Positions 33,615 to 45,339 of a DNA stretch of 64,000 bases are shown one piece after another; position 1 is the stretch's first letter, and each line of letters opens with the position of its first letter. Below the pieces are notes generated by a model, which saw only the letters and a list, made by a program, of their open reading frames with translations, had not been told where the DNA came from and searched no databases. The DNA comes from Schistocerca nitens. Its lineage: Eukaryota > Arthropoda > Insecta > Orthoptera > Acrididae. The stretch lies in assembly GCF_023898315.1 (NCBI RefSeq), contig NC_064621.1, positions 15,746,501-15,810,500 on the forward strand, read 5' to 3'. The translations under genes and the position numbers were made by a program.

Positions 33615-34530
33615 GTTAGATTAGGTTACAAAACGAACAACTTATAGACAGTCTAGCGTTTGTAGACGACCTAGCTATTTTTTCTGACTCAGAGGAAACA
33701 GGCAATAAACAGACAGACTTGCTAGTACAACAAGCTGAAGAAGTAGGCTTATAGATCTCCTTTGAGGAAGATAAACTTATAACAAATATTAAGGCAAGCT
33801 GTAAGATAATGAAAATTAAATATGGAAAAATTGTGAAAAGCAACAAGTTCTAGTACTTAGGCGTAGTCATTGAACAAGATATTTTGAACAAAAAGCCATT
33901 GCAGCAAGATTCAGTAAGATGAAAACAGCATATCTCACTGAGTGCGTATATAATTTGAAAGCTTATGCACTGGTCTACAGTGATTCGCCCAGAAGCACGT
34001 TAAGCAGCAGAACTGTTACCTCTAACCACATAGCCTATGTTGGAAGCACTGGAAATCACCGAAAGAAAAGTACTAGAAAAAATTTAGGGACCAGTGAAAG
34101 AGCAAACACAATAAGGAAGATATCGTACTAGTCAGCACATGTTGAAAAAATTATAGATATGATTAGGAAAAGAAGGATAGCTTTCTATGGCCACATCCAA
34201 AGCATGAATGACGAAAAGAGTGTTCACTTTCTTCGGTAAAATAAAACTAGATAAGACATGGTGCACAAGTGATGGGTCATCCAAGGCCTCTAAATTACTG
34301 CACAGGATATTGAAGAATGACTGCCACTCAGAAAGGAATATAAGATCCCAAAGGTTTCCATGAAAAACTCAACAAGTAGGCTGGAACCACTTGGACACGA
34401 GCAGGAAGAGAGGAATACGGCGAAATTGTGAGAGAAATGTGGAAGAAAAAAAGGAGAAACAGTTCAAAAAACCATAGTCCATAGTGGCTCATACGTAACA
34501 TAATAATAATAATAATAATAATAATAATTT
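33615..34530 (+). pseudogene. LINE reverse-transcriptase 3' remnant ending in (TAA)n
   Basis: Plus-strand translation from 33638 gives 'QLIDSLAFVDDLAIFSDSEE', containing the RT catalytic box (FVDD, variant of FADD). 'YLGVVIEQD' follows after a stop, then 'RFSKMKTAYL' and, near 34155, 'DMIRKRRIAFYGHIQSMNDE', the typical C-terminal block. The copy ends in about nine TAA units (34501-34529), as several LINE clades do. It is 5'-truncated and interrupted by many stops and frameshifts. Confidence 0.7.
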
Positions 34531-36950
34531 TTAACATAATACAGCATACATCGCAGTTACGGAGAAAAATGAAGTACTATCATCGACATTGCCTTGCCAG
34601 GTGGTAGCAGAATATTTGAAAAAACAACTTGAAAAACTTGACAGATACTAAGAAATGAAAACCGAATTAGAGCGACTCTGTCGGAAAGCACTGAAGGAGG
34701 TCCCAGTGGTTCTTGGCGCACTGGAGCACTGTCGGAAGATTTTAGTGATCACTTGAAATCCATTGGCGATGAGGAAGTATCCAGCCGCCACCTACAGAAA
34801 GCCACGTTACTGTAGTCTGCACGAATAATCTGATGATCTGCCGAGACATCAGGTAGTCCTAGACCCTTGGAAAATTCCCGACAAGTGATAAAGTACGATA
34901 TCCACCACAGTAATTTCATCTGCTGTGTTTACTGTTATCATAATGTAATAATAACAATCATTTTGGTACATTCGTGACGAAATTTTAATAGAAGTATGCT
35001 AAGAATTTGTGATAAGGTGAATATTTATGTACTGATAGATTTTTGTTTTGTGAAATTATCGCAGTGAAGTCATTATAGTTATTATTTATTCCTAGTCGTC
35101 ACTGTTAGACCTACTGCAATTGTAGTGGGATCGATTATAAAAACATCAAAACATAACACAGACTTGCACCAAGCACTTTTTATGAATGCTACTTTCTGCC
35201 ACACACACTGTTGTTAACAATGTCAACTGAAAAAACATTTCATCAACATTTAAAAGAATGGCCGTAGAGGTATAATTTTTGAGGCTACTATGGGTATTAC
35301 CAATTTACGTACGAATACCAGAGCTGTCAATTAATGCAGTACCAAGGAATGAAGAGTAAATGAAATCGCAATAGAAGATATTTTTCCTGTCCTGCGAAAA
35401 TTTAGAAACATTCTGCAATCGCTAACGCGGACACAACTGTGCCACAACTCCTTATTATACGTTACAGGGAAGACAGGGGCCATTTGATACAATTTTTTCA
35501 ATACCTTTGCACAAGAAGTTTTCAGAGCTATTTTAATGTGACATACCTTAACGTAGCACCATCAGTATAGATTTACAGAAGATTTCTTGCTAATCTGTCA
35601 AACATTTCACTCACTTCACATTATTCCTGGTCATTCACACTCGTAATTTGTTATCAGTACTCTAGAGAAGTCTGTTTCGTTTTTACAAATTACTGGTAAT
35701 CTGACATTTTGAAAGAGTCGCTATTGTGATACACTCCATTTTCGTTATTAGAACTGTAATGTCTTAAAATTTGCAAAATAATTATGATCCCATTTTCAAC
35801 ACCTAGTTCACTGACGTCGTTTTGTTGGTTGTACTTATTTGGAATAGGGGTCACCACGCCCAATACAAATCCAGTCGGCCTCTTCGTCAGATGACCCCTC
35901 CCACCGCACTTTTTTTTGTGCTCCTTTGTCTTTCCGCTCGTTTTCTCCTTTTTCACTGAGAATAATTTTGTCCCATATTAATTACCGGCATTCCTCAGTA
36001 AAGAACTTTTGCCTCTTTTGACTTTGTGCCTCGGTTTGTGTCATTTTTGTAATTTATCATATTTAATTCAGAATCAAAATACGTAATAAGAAAGGACGTC
36101 ACGCGGGGTAGTTCCCGATGAAACTTTAACATACAATTTTCAATTGTGGAGAAATTTTAAAATTTTGTCGCTCACCTGAAGCTGTCACTTTTGCATGATG
36201 CAGCACCGCCTTGATACCCAGAAAGGTAACGTTGCTATTCAGAAAATAGTTACGGAAGAAAAAATTACAAACAGAAGGAGAAACAATGTTCCTTGTTGCT
36301 GTCCCTCTAATACTGACAGCCCGACCTCCAGCAATCGCCAGGCGACACCATCTACTGCAAGGAAAGGGCGTTACTACCAGCGGTTAGTTCGAAATTTGCG
36401 TGTGACAAGTAGACCCCTCTAACAGCTAGCCCCGCTCTCCCATAAGATATTATAACACAGTGATTACCAATATTATTATTTTTATTGTTTCTTTCCAAAG
36501 GCGCATGAGCCTTTGTAGTGGTACCGGTACATGTGTTTGGTGCAAGATAACAAGAAAAAAAAAAGAAATAAAGAAAAACGAGACTCTCAACCAGTACGGG
36601 AAAATTTATAGTCTGCCTCGTTAGGTGGTTGCGCTAACATTACTGCTCAACTACCGCCCTCGCACTGCGATGTCCAGCATTTTCGTGAAAGTTTTAACTT
36701 GGAAAACGGTTAAGCCACACAACGTGCTAGAACAGCATATTGCGTAACATCTAAGTATGAACTACAGTCGTCCGAAAGATGAGCTAAGTCAGTGACCGGC
36801 TGGGTGTATGCTTCACTTATAAGGCATCAAGAACGGTTTTGCATATAGCCCGACGGCTGCACTGTGTTACCGTTGCTGCCTTCAGTCATATAACTGGTTT
36901 GTTTCAGGCCTCCACTCTAGCGAGCAACACAAGCACAAACCATGTGAATT
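34531..36950. other. Unassigned AT-rich stretch
   Basis: There is no feature I can support. The minus frame 35690-35956 (88 residues, basic N-terminus) shows no domain. 'cagtcggcctcttcgtcag' near 35872 looks repeat-like but cannot be placed. Confidence 0.3.
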
Positions 36951-36954
36951 TGCA

Positions 36955-37850
36955 GTACCTTGTCGTCTTTCTGAATTTGAGAATGATCGATTCACTGGCA
37001 TCATGGTCGTGAGAGCATTGTAGTGACAGATCGCACAGACAATTTTATGCAGAATGAGTGGTGACTAGAAACCCTTAGGCTACGAGTATGCCAAGAAGCC
37101 TTGGGGACGGGCTGTTCCAAAGGGGCCACACCACTAGAATATCTAAAAGGGAAACGTTGCGACGAGCTTTCCCAGAGGGGCCACACCACGAGAAGATCGT
37201 AAAATTGCTCGACTGTGTTTGACACACACGTGAATAGCAACAGTAACCGAGGTTATAGCCAGTGTCACCACGAACCGTCCGGAAGACATTACTGGAAACT
37301 GGATAGAGATGTGGAGTTTCCACGCGTCGTTTATCGACGACACCGTTCCACAAAGTACGAGAGATTTGGATAGTGTAATCCATAGTCAGCTGGAGCATTG
37401 TGTGCTACTAGGGGGCGATAAGTCTGGGTTCTGTTTACGGCTGTCAGAGGTAGGCCATCGTGTTCGTAGGCGACACGGTGTGAGGTCGCAGGAAGCAGTG
37501 AATCTCGAGAGCAGTACCTCTCCAGTTCCTAGGATGAACTTCCTATGAAGCTGAATGATGGAATGGTCATGTTGGGAGCTACTGGATATGATAAAACGAC
37601 TAAATTAACAGTTATTGGAAGAAGACTGAGTACCCACCATAATGTGGCTTGACTGGTAAACCGTGTTGTCTTATCATTCATAACCAAGGTTGCAAATGGC
37701 ATATATCTGAAAGACGCATTGCCCCAGACTACAGATCACACCACAAACGGTATCAGGACTGTACAGATCCTTGACTGACCTACCGGATCTTCATTTTTGT
37801 GACCTGTGGAGCATGTCTGGGATGCGACGGGGAGACTTATTAGGGTAGTG
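36955..37850 (+). mobile_element. Decayed Tc1-like transposon
   Basis: Plus-strand traces: 'LSEFENDRFTGIMV' near 36970 (transposase N-terminus), 'GFCLRLSEVGHRVRRRHGVR' near 37424-37485 (region after the first catalytic D), 'KVANGIY' near 37687, 'TTNGIRTVQILD' near 37743, and 'VEHVWDATGRLIR' near 37808 with the catalytic glutamate. The central and second-D segments are deleted or frameshifted. An internal partial duplication with a 55-bp offset lies near 37110-37200 (aggggccacaccac twice). Confidence 0.65.
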
Positions 37851-38489
37851 ATAAAGTTTTAATTTAATGACTTTCATAACGATTTTTTTCTGTTTACAGA
37901 TAACTGGTTGCTGTCCCGCTACACTTTGAACACCGACACAGTACCATATCGACCTGCCAGAGGCCCAAAAGAAAATGGCGCGGCCTCTTCAACTTTGACC
38001 AAGGCTGCCCCATTATGTTTTGGCTTCCTTACAACAGTGGTACTGTACTGTGGCACGAAGATCCCAATGTGTACCAGGGCTGTAGACACGTACCTAAAAC
38101 GAATAAAATAAATAATAACATAACTTAACAGTCGTGAGTGTAAGCTGATAGTTTATGACTGCCTTCGTATCTTCAAAGCAGTTTCAAGTCAAATATTATC
38201 AGGAATTTACCCAATAGATGATTCAGACGTGGTAAAAATTTCCTCAGAATGACATTTCGAGGGTGTATTAGCGCCCGTATGGGTCACATCTCATGCTGTT
38301 ATTGATGACGGGCATCAGCTCTGAATGGAATGAAAGTTTATTTATTTAATACCGTTAATGTGACGAACAACTGATAATGCAATCAAGCAAATGATACAAT
38401 AAGAAACCTTCGACACCAGGGGGTATCGATCCTTCAGTTACATAAAAATGACTTTGTATAAATACGTGTTCATAATAACTTTTTATTTC
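37851..38489. other. Unassigned stretch
   Basis: No supported feature is visible. Confidence 0.35.
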
Positions 38490-38590
38490 ATCCTAAAATA
38501 TTCCTAGTCTGCGTAAGATGATTAAATATGAGTAATTTTACTTAGGACTGACGAACAAACATAGACAAATCTACATTATTATTGTTTTTT

Positions 38591-38800
38591 ATGTACTCAA
38601 TAGAATGTTCTCCATCATTAAAGGCAAGAGTTTCCTGTTACTATTACTATTAATAAGTGCTACAGTTTTTTTATAAATAACGGAAACATGTTTTTATGTA
38701 CTCAATAGAATGTTCTCCATCATTAAAGGCAAGAGTTTCCTGTTACTATTACTATTAATAAGTGCTACAGTTTTTTTATAAATAACGGAAACATGTTTTA
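38591..38800. repeat. Exact 105-bp tandem duplication
   Basis: Units 38591-38695 and 38696-38800 are identical apart from the last base. The unit begins atgtactcaatagaatgttc. Copy B has only one diverged equivalent, so the duplication arose in A and is recent. Confidence 0.95.
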
Positions 38801-38904
38801 TATAAGCTCGACGTGGTATTGAAGCGATGATTGATATGTTTATGTTGTGTATTTTTTGAAGTTATATCCTTTTCTTCAGAAATTACGTTTCCTAACCATA
38901 TACA

Positions 38905-39035
38905 TTTACAGCAAAATTGAAACTTTCAATATTTAGTTCAGGTTTTATTCTAAAACTGTTGATTTGTAACGTGAAATACACCTGAACTACATATACACCT
39001 GAACTACATATTGAAAATTTCAATTTTGCTGTAAA
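38905..39035. repeat. Inverted repeat with a 17-bp tandem duplication
   Basis: The left arm (38905-38941, ttacagcaaaattgaaactt) and right arm (38998-39035) are near complements. In the loop-proximal right side, acacctgaactacatat is repeated twice in tandem (from about 38979). Confidence 0.75.
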
Positions 39036-39115
39036 GACTGTTTCCTTTAAGTAACAAACAGAAGGATAACGACGTCTAACAAACAAGCTCCATAGGTTAC
39101 ATGGCCTGTTATATA

Positions 39116-39887
39116 CAGGGTGTTACAAAAAGGTACGGCCAAACGTTCAGGAAACATTCCTCACACACAAATGAAGAAAAGATGTTATGTGGACATGCGT
39201 CCGGAAACGCTTAATTTCCATGTTAGAGCTCATTTTAGTTTCGTCAGTATGTACTGTACTTCCTCGATTCACCGCCATGATTTCATACGGGATACTCTAA
39301 CTGTGCTGCTAGAACATGTGCCTTTACAATTACGACACAACATGTGGTTCATGCACGATGGAGCTCCTGCACATTTCAGTCGAAGTCTTCGTACGCTTCT
39401 CAACAACAGATTCGGTGACCGGTGGATTGGTAGAGGCGGACCAATTCCATGGCCTCCACGCTCTCCTGACCTCAACCCTCCTGACTTTCATTTATGGGGG
39501 CATTTGAAAGTTCTTGTCTACGCAACCCGGTACCAAATGTAGAGACTCTACGTGCTCGTATTGTGGACGGCTGTGATACAATACGCCATTCTCCAGGGCT
39601 GCATCAGCGCATCAGGGATTCCATGCGACGGAGGATGGATGCAAGTATCCTCGCTAACGGAGGACATTTTGAACATTTCCTGTAACAAAATTTTTGAAGT
39701 CACGCTGGTACGTTCTGTTACTGTGTGTTTCCATTCCATGATTAATGTGATTTGAAGAGAAGTAATAAAATTAGCTTTAACATGGAAAGTAAGCGTTTCC
39801 GGACACATGTCCACATAACATATTTTCTTTCTTTGTGTGTGAGGAATGTTTGCTGAAAGTTTGGCCGTACCTTTTTGTAACACCCTG
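39116..39887 (+). mobile_element. Internally deleted Tc1/mariner-type element with long TIRs
   Basis: Terminal inverted repeats of roughly 120 bp start cagggtgttacaaaaaggta and end with the complement. TA target duplications lie at 39114-39115 and 39888-39889. Between them is only the C-terminal part of a transposase: 'MHDGAPAHFS' (second catalytic D), 'WIGRGGPIPWPPRSPDLNP' and 'DFHLWGHLK', with a frame change near 39530 into 'ETLRARIVDGCD' and 'NGGHFEHFL'. The N-terminal DNA-binding half and the first catalytic residue are absent. It is a 772-bp non-autonomous element that would need a helper transposase. Confidence 0.85.
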
Positions 39888-40057
39888 TATACTGTTAATC
39901 GATTTCCAGACGGCTCACTGCTTCCGTTTTCTAGGGGAATTTAGTGACACTGATCGGATATGCAAACAAAGCGTTCGAAATGAAGTGACGCCTGATAGGT
40001 ATGCAACACACACAACATACAGATAGTGTAGTTACGACCTTAAGTGACCAAAGCAAA

Positions 40058-40256
40058 AAATGTTCAAATGTCTGTGAATTGATAAGGGACCAAACTGCGA
40101 ACGTCATCGGTCGCTAGTCTTACACACTACTTAAACTAACTTGACTACTTACGCTAAGGACAACACAACACCCATGACCGAGGGAGGATTCGAACCTCCG
40201 ACGGGCAGCCGGGCAGCCGCACAGAACGTGGCAAGACGCCCTCAGACCGCGCGGCA
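40058..40256 (-). repeat. tRNA-derived SINE, type III head
   Basis: The tail differs from type I (gttcaaatgtctgtgaattg, 'taagggaccaaactgcgaac'), and the head B box is the complement of gaggattcgaacctccgac. Perfect 12-bp target duplications GACCAAAGCAAA lie at 40046-40057 and 40257-40268. Confidence 0.9.
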
Positions 40257-40499
40257 GACCAAAGCAAAGGAGTCCACACTTACTTGCGACAGTCTACGGT
40301 AGCCTACGGTAGTTTTACAGCTCTAAGTGTACTTCGGGATGGTAAAGTGTCAACGAGCATGTGGAATGAAACCCTTCAGAATTACGCACCTGCACGTTCC
40401 CCAAAAGGTGATAAAAGAAATGGATGGTGGTTGCTCACCAAATTTGCTAAAGTGAGCGGAGATACCCTGGGCTGTCAGATATCTGGAGCTTCCCGCAAG

Positions 40500-40870
40500 C
40501 GGGGTATTAAATGTGGCGCGGAATGAGGCGGAGGACAGGACAGAGCCTGCGGCGACGTCAGGCAGGGAGACGCTAGACGCCGCGGCCCGCCTAGCGACGA
40601 CAAATTGCCGGAGACGGACCGTTGCCCGGACTGCGGCCGTGTGGGCGCGCATTATGCAGCCAGCGAATCACCGGAGATTTCATTTCTGGCGGGCCGCGTC
40701 CGTCTGTGCCGCCGGCGCTAAGCGCGCTGACAGCCAGTGGCGCGAGGCGTCGCGACGCCGGCAGAGGAGAGGAGGGGCGGAGTGGCGCCGGCTGCCGGCT
40801 GCAGCCTCGCTTCCTTTTTCTGTGCCCACAGCTGACGGACTGGCAATAAAAAGCGTGCTCCGCAGAAGTT
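40500..40870. other. GC-rich island
   Basis: This strongly CpG-rich block has an isolated ATTA core (gcgcattatgcagcc near 40647). Four overlapping frames on both strands encode Ala/Arg-rich strings without domains. Possible host regulatory or 5' untranslated sequence. Confidence 0.4.
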
Positions 40871-41269
40871 GCCGAGTTGCTTTCTGAAGGATTTTTCCCG
40901 AGTCCAGTTTTATTTTTTTCCGTACGGCGAAGCCCCGCACCCGGGCTGTCTGTGGCAGGAGAGTGCGCTCGAGGACTTGGCGGCTTCAGAAGGTGTAACT
41001 ACGGACGAAACGCCGTCTGGCTTTCCTCCTCTCGACCAACTGTCACTGTCAATTTTCCTCTGTGAACGTACTACATGTACCACCACCCACAAAGGAAGCG
41101 ACATTTGCCCAGCAGTGGAGCGGGCTGGAACTAGTTTAAAAGGTCAGATGCAGTAGCTGGCATTTGTAGATAGAGACATGCGCATTAGCGAGAGAGAATC
41201 TGTACTCCGTGAGAATAAACGTGTTCGTAAGACTTTTCTGTAGCTATCTGTCTGGAGCGTAGCCTTGTG

Positions 41270-41490
41270 CAGAAGTGAAATGTGGGTATTGAAAGTTGAC
41301 ACAACAGACAATAGAATCGTTAATTTGATAATGGAGGCAAGGATGTCGTGAGGGTGAAAATTAGAGGCTTCACTACAGTTAGGAGGTCCAGTTGCAATTG
41401 TTATGCAGAAATGGAGATTCTTGCACAGGTTACACTAGCTTGGAGGGCAGTGTCAAACCAGTTTTCTGACTGAAGACCACGACAAAAATA
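41270..41490 (+). pseudogene. RTE-like LINE 3' end remnant
   Basis: 'RSEMWVLKV' near 41271 and, after disruptions, 'MEILAQVTLAWRAVSNQFSD' plus a stop near 41412-41473 mirror the last residues of the RTE element at 9500-9572 (ending 'SNQSVD'). It is short and 5'-truncated. Confidence 0.55.
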
Positions 41491-41632
41491 GATCTCTCTA
41501 CGTATATAGTGTGTTGCTACGACATAGGACAACAAAAATATTCTGCTGACATTCTGTGCAACTAGCAGCAAGGCATGCTTTCACCGAGCGTCAGTATTGC
41601 AACGGTCATTCTGTATCAAACCGAGGGGGCAA

Positions 41633-41832
41633 AAAATGGGTCAAATGGCTCTGAGCACTATGGGACTTAACATCTATGGTCATCAGTCCCCTGGAACTTA
41701 GAACAACTTAAACCTAACTAACCTAAGGACATCACACAACACCCAGCCATCACGAGGCAGAGAAAATCCCTGACCCCGCCGGGAATCGAACCCGGGAACC
41801 CGGGCGTGGGAAGCGAGAACGCTACCGCACGA
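41633..41832 (-). repeat. tRNA-derived SINE, type II head
   Basis: It is close to identical to the copy at 28411-28618. Perfect 15-bp target duplications AAACCGAGGGGGCAA lie at 41618-41632 and 41833-41847. The head lacks the last bases found in the 28 kb copy. Confidence 0.93.
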
Positions 41833-42374
41833 AAACCGAGGGGGCAACAGTAGCTCATCTGAGGTACATTAGCAGTTTCAGTCAAATTCAGTACACATGT
41901 GTACTCGCAGTCTGGGAAAGTAAGTCGTACGTGGTCAAGGTACTCCTAGGACCTGTATTATACTTGAAAGTTGAGGGGAGGGTTAAACAGAACTCAGGTA
42001 CACGTGAGAAATTTCTACCATCTCGATACAGATATGATTTACTCTCTGGAAAGAAAATATTTTGGAATAAGACGTAGACTACCTAGTACCCATACGTGAG
42101 CGGTGTGGGCTTGGGGAGGATGAGGTAAACATAACCGAAAATCATCAGTACTGACATTGCAGCCACAGTTTTCCGGATGATTGGACTGATAGGTAACATT
42201 ACTGATGACAAATATCCTAGGTATGGGTTACCGTAGTGAGGGGAATGCTTGGAGAATTTTCAAATAAACGTAATATACATAAGAAGTACTCTTTATAATA
42301 CTTGCTGTAGGACTGTATTTACGACTTTAAAAACATATAAATTATGTGGATTTCGGTTTCCTCTACTGACAGAT

Positions 42375-42640
42375 TTCATTCCACACGCAGCTGTGACTGC
42401 TGCAGTGTTCGAACTTGCGGAAACTCTCGTTCGAGAGGTGATTGACAGACCACAGTCGAACACCTTGCTGCACAACTGCACGTGTTTGTTGGTAGCGCTG
42501 ACACTTTCGTCCACCAACTGGGGTACTCAAACTTGGTTCCTCGCCACCTGTCAGAAGACCATAAAGAGCAACTAAGGACCACCTGTGTGGAATTGCTTGC
42601 GCAGGAAGCAGTGCATGAATGGTGGAGAGGTTACTGATGC
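42375..42640 (+). mobile_element. mariner transposase fragment
   Basis: Plus-strand residues 'AAVTAAVFE' near 42389 and, in another frame, 'VHQLGYSN' and 'VPRHL' (42509-42550) match the mariner region seen at 30160-30320 in the opposite orientation. It is a short, frameshifted fragment. Confidence 0.55.
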
Positions 42641-42859
42641 AGAAAGACCTCGGCTCAGACGTCGATCAGTAGAGTGGTACGACGCAGGTATACAGGCACT
42701 GCCAGTAACGTGACGCAAGGCCTCAAGATTGTGCTGAAATATAGAGTTTTGTCTCCAAAAGAGTGGCGAGTAATATGATGCATTGGAGTCCTTAATAAAA
42801 ACAACTTGCTTTCAGAAAAAAATGTGTTACGCCACTTATTGACCGGCCCTTGTGATCTC

Positions 42860-42970
42860 TTGTTACTGTGGGCTTCAGTCTGAAGACTGGTTTGATGCAT
42901 CTCTCCCAGCTAGCCTGTCCTGTACAGTCATCTCCATCTCTGCTTAAGAACTGCAACCTACAGGCCATAA
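42860..42970 (-). repeat. LINE 3'-end fragment
   Basis: The phrase 'gggcttcagtctgaagactg', followed by 'gtttgatgcatctctcc', is, as I recall it, a common arthropod LINE terminus read in complement. No coding sequence is attached. Confidence 0.45.
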
Positions 42971-43844
42971 ATGTCCAAGACTTTTGCTAATGACATTCAC
43001 AAAATTATCCAGCAGTGGTAATTAAAATATAAATTTTGATATTACGCTGTTTGCTACAATGGTGTGCTCCAAATCCACGGGCGTAAAATTTATATTCTCG
43101 CGACCAATATCATATAACTGCACAATTATATGAATGTTATCAGCACATATCTATGGAATGAGATAAAAACGAGTATATATGAAACGCTACTGAAGTTTTG
43201 CATGTTTCCGATACAAGTCTGATAACTGAATAAAAGTACACGCTATTTAGTTCCAAAGTCATCACATGGGAAACAACTATTGTTAGAGACAATATGTGTG
43301 CTGACGCTTCCTGGTGAAGCTAGAATGTTTTATTATTGGTCCCTGGGAGGCAGCAGGGTGTAGGGACTCTGTGGCATTCGTATGGCACGTCTGATCCAGT
43401 CGTATGCTCCATCTGTAAGGTCGTAGACAGAGTAAAATTAACATTGTCGATGTGCTTGTATAAAATATTTCTCCAGTTTAAGAAATTCGTTCTTTAGGTT
43501 TTCTAGCTGAGAATCACTGTACCAGTTTACTCTGTTAGGTAGTACGAGATGCAGCACAGCTGCTTAGGCGTCTCTCATAAAAGTCGTCAGGCGCTTTTTC
43601 TTTGGTGTTGCAGATATTTGTAATTTTTTTCTTTTCTTTTTTGGTATACGTAACTGCAATTGGCCCAAATATACTGCCCGCACGAAACGCGTCAGTTTGT
43701 GTGTCTTTACAATCGAAATTATTTTTAAAGGGGAATTTCATATTCGCATTCAACAAAGTGGCCCCATATCAGTCTAATGTAGAGTTGCTCTCTAGCAAAC
43801 CTATGGTTCGGTAGTAAATGCTAAATAAATTACCTTTTGTAAGT

Positions 43845-44790
43845 AATAAAAACTCTTTGATTGCGTAAGTTATGCGCTCTTACACAATCAAAGCAATTAC
43901 TTTTGATGTAAGTAGGATTTACATGGACAAACGCCACACGGAGTGGCTGCGCGGTTTGAGGCGCCATTTCACGGACTGCGCGGCCCCTCCCGCCGGAGGT
44001 TCGAGTCCTTCCTCGGGCATGGGTGTGTGTGTGTTGTTCTTAGCATAAGTTAGTCTAAGGTAGTTTAAGTAGTGTGTAAGTCTAGGGACCGATGACCTCA
44101 GTGGTTTGGCCCCTTAGGAATTCACACATATTAGAACATGGACAAACGTAAATAAAATCTATTTAACTATTAGTATTATTTTGTAATCAGCATGACGTTC
44201 ATTACTATCACAGGCAAGAGTTTTTTGTTATTATTGGTAAGTGCGGAACACAACAGAAATTTTTATATAGGCTCGACGAAGTACTGTAACGGTGTTTGAT
44301 GCGTTTTGTTTTCTGATTTTTTATTTGTTTTGCATTTATTTTGATGACAGTGCGTTTTACAGCGGTACATGATAGATCTGTATTGTTTGTTTTCTTTATT
44401 TTGTTTTTACTACAACATTCCTCTGTTCACCTTACAAAACCTGAACTAACGGTTGACAATTTCAATTCTGCTGTTTATTTTTAAGTAACAGAGAGGAGGA
44501 TAACTATTTGGAACAAAGATGTGCCGTAGATTACGCTTGCCCGTAATGTACAGTTCACTGCTTCCAGTTTATAGAGAAATTTAGTAAGACTCTGATTGCT
44601 TACGTGAACAATTCAATGAGGTAGCAAGCGACAGATATACAACACACGTAACGTACAAGTAACGCGATTACCATCTTCGTTGACCACAACTACTAGGAAA
44701 ACTACCGTAGTGTACGCTTGCTTATGATGAACTACGGCAATTTTACAACTCTAGTCTCGTGCGATGTTCATTTTATCGATATGTGTGAAC
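43845..44790. repeat. Paralogous block B
   Basis: This is the counterpart of block A. It lacks A's tandem duplication, mariner derivative and type III SINE, but has its own SINE (43934-44135). The site equivalent to A's mariner insertion reads 'cccgtaatgtacagttcactgc' (near 44549), a candidate empty site. A 15-bp-arm hairpin lies at 43855-43893. Confidence 0.65.
43934..44135 (+). repeat. tRNA-derived SINE, type III head
   Basis: The head 'acggagtggctgcgcggttt' with B box 'ggttcgagtccttc' leads into a tail 'ccgatgacctcagtggtttg'. Perfect 13-bp target duplications ACATGGACAAACG lie at 43921-43933 and 44136-44148. Confidence 0.92.
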
Positions 44791-44823
44791 AGGGAGATCT
44801 GAACAAGAAAAATAACAGGAACT

Positions 44824-45018
44824 AAATGTTTCAAATGGCTCTGAGCACTATGGGACTTAACATCTGTGGTCATCAGTCCCCTAGAACTTAGAACTGCTTA
44901 AACCTTACTAAGGACATCACACACATCCATGCCCGAGACACGATTCGAACCTGCGACTGTAGCGGTCGCGCGGTTCCAGACTGAAGTGCCTAGAACCGCT
45001 CGGCCACCAGCGGCCGGC
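44824..45018 (-). repeat. tRNA-derived SINE, type I head
   Basis: Complete minus-strand copy with perfect 11-bp target duplications TAACAGGAACT at 44813-44823 and 45019-45029. It sits just beyond the end of block B. Confidence 0.93.
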
Positions 45019-45339
45019 TAACAGGAACTCTAGCAGTTACTGAGTACCCCGCCTCGGTTGCTGGCCTGCACATTGCTGCTTGCTACCGCCATGCAGCAGC
45101 GCTAGTCAGTCGCTACTGTAATAGATGGCGACCAGCAGCACTCCCGAAACATTGTCGAGGTATTGGCGCACTACACAGAAAAAGTTTAAAGCTTCAGCAG
45201 CAGATTATCAATGCGACATAACCACCGCATCGAAAAACTTCCACTACGAAGAAAAACGAAAGTAAATTGTTCGGGGCGACACGGCGGAAAACATAAAAGT
45301 GTAGGAAGAGAAAAGATAGTCTCTAGCCGAGACGTAGGC

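Larger units (their letters stand above)
38490..40345. repeat. Paralogous block A
   Basis: The uninserted sequence aligns in order with 43845-44790. Shared landmarks are 'aggcaagagttt', 'taagtgc', 'tata.gctcgacg', 'cctgaacta', 'aatttcaatt.tgct', 'aagtaaca.a.ag.aggataac', 'ttcactgcttcc' type, 'atacaacacac' type and 'gcaattttacaactct' type. A carries three additions absent from B: a 105-bp tandem duplication, a mariner derivative and a SINE. The identity of the parent repeat is unknown and no coding is visible. Confidence 0.7.

Noticed and set aside
38591-38800. CRISPR-like or satellite array
   Set aside because: Only two units with no spacer pattern. It is a single tandem duplication.
42293-42582. 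Minus-strand reading of the mariner fragment at 42.4 kb
   Set aside because: The motif 'VHQLGYS' reads on the plus strand, so the minus frames are shadows.
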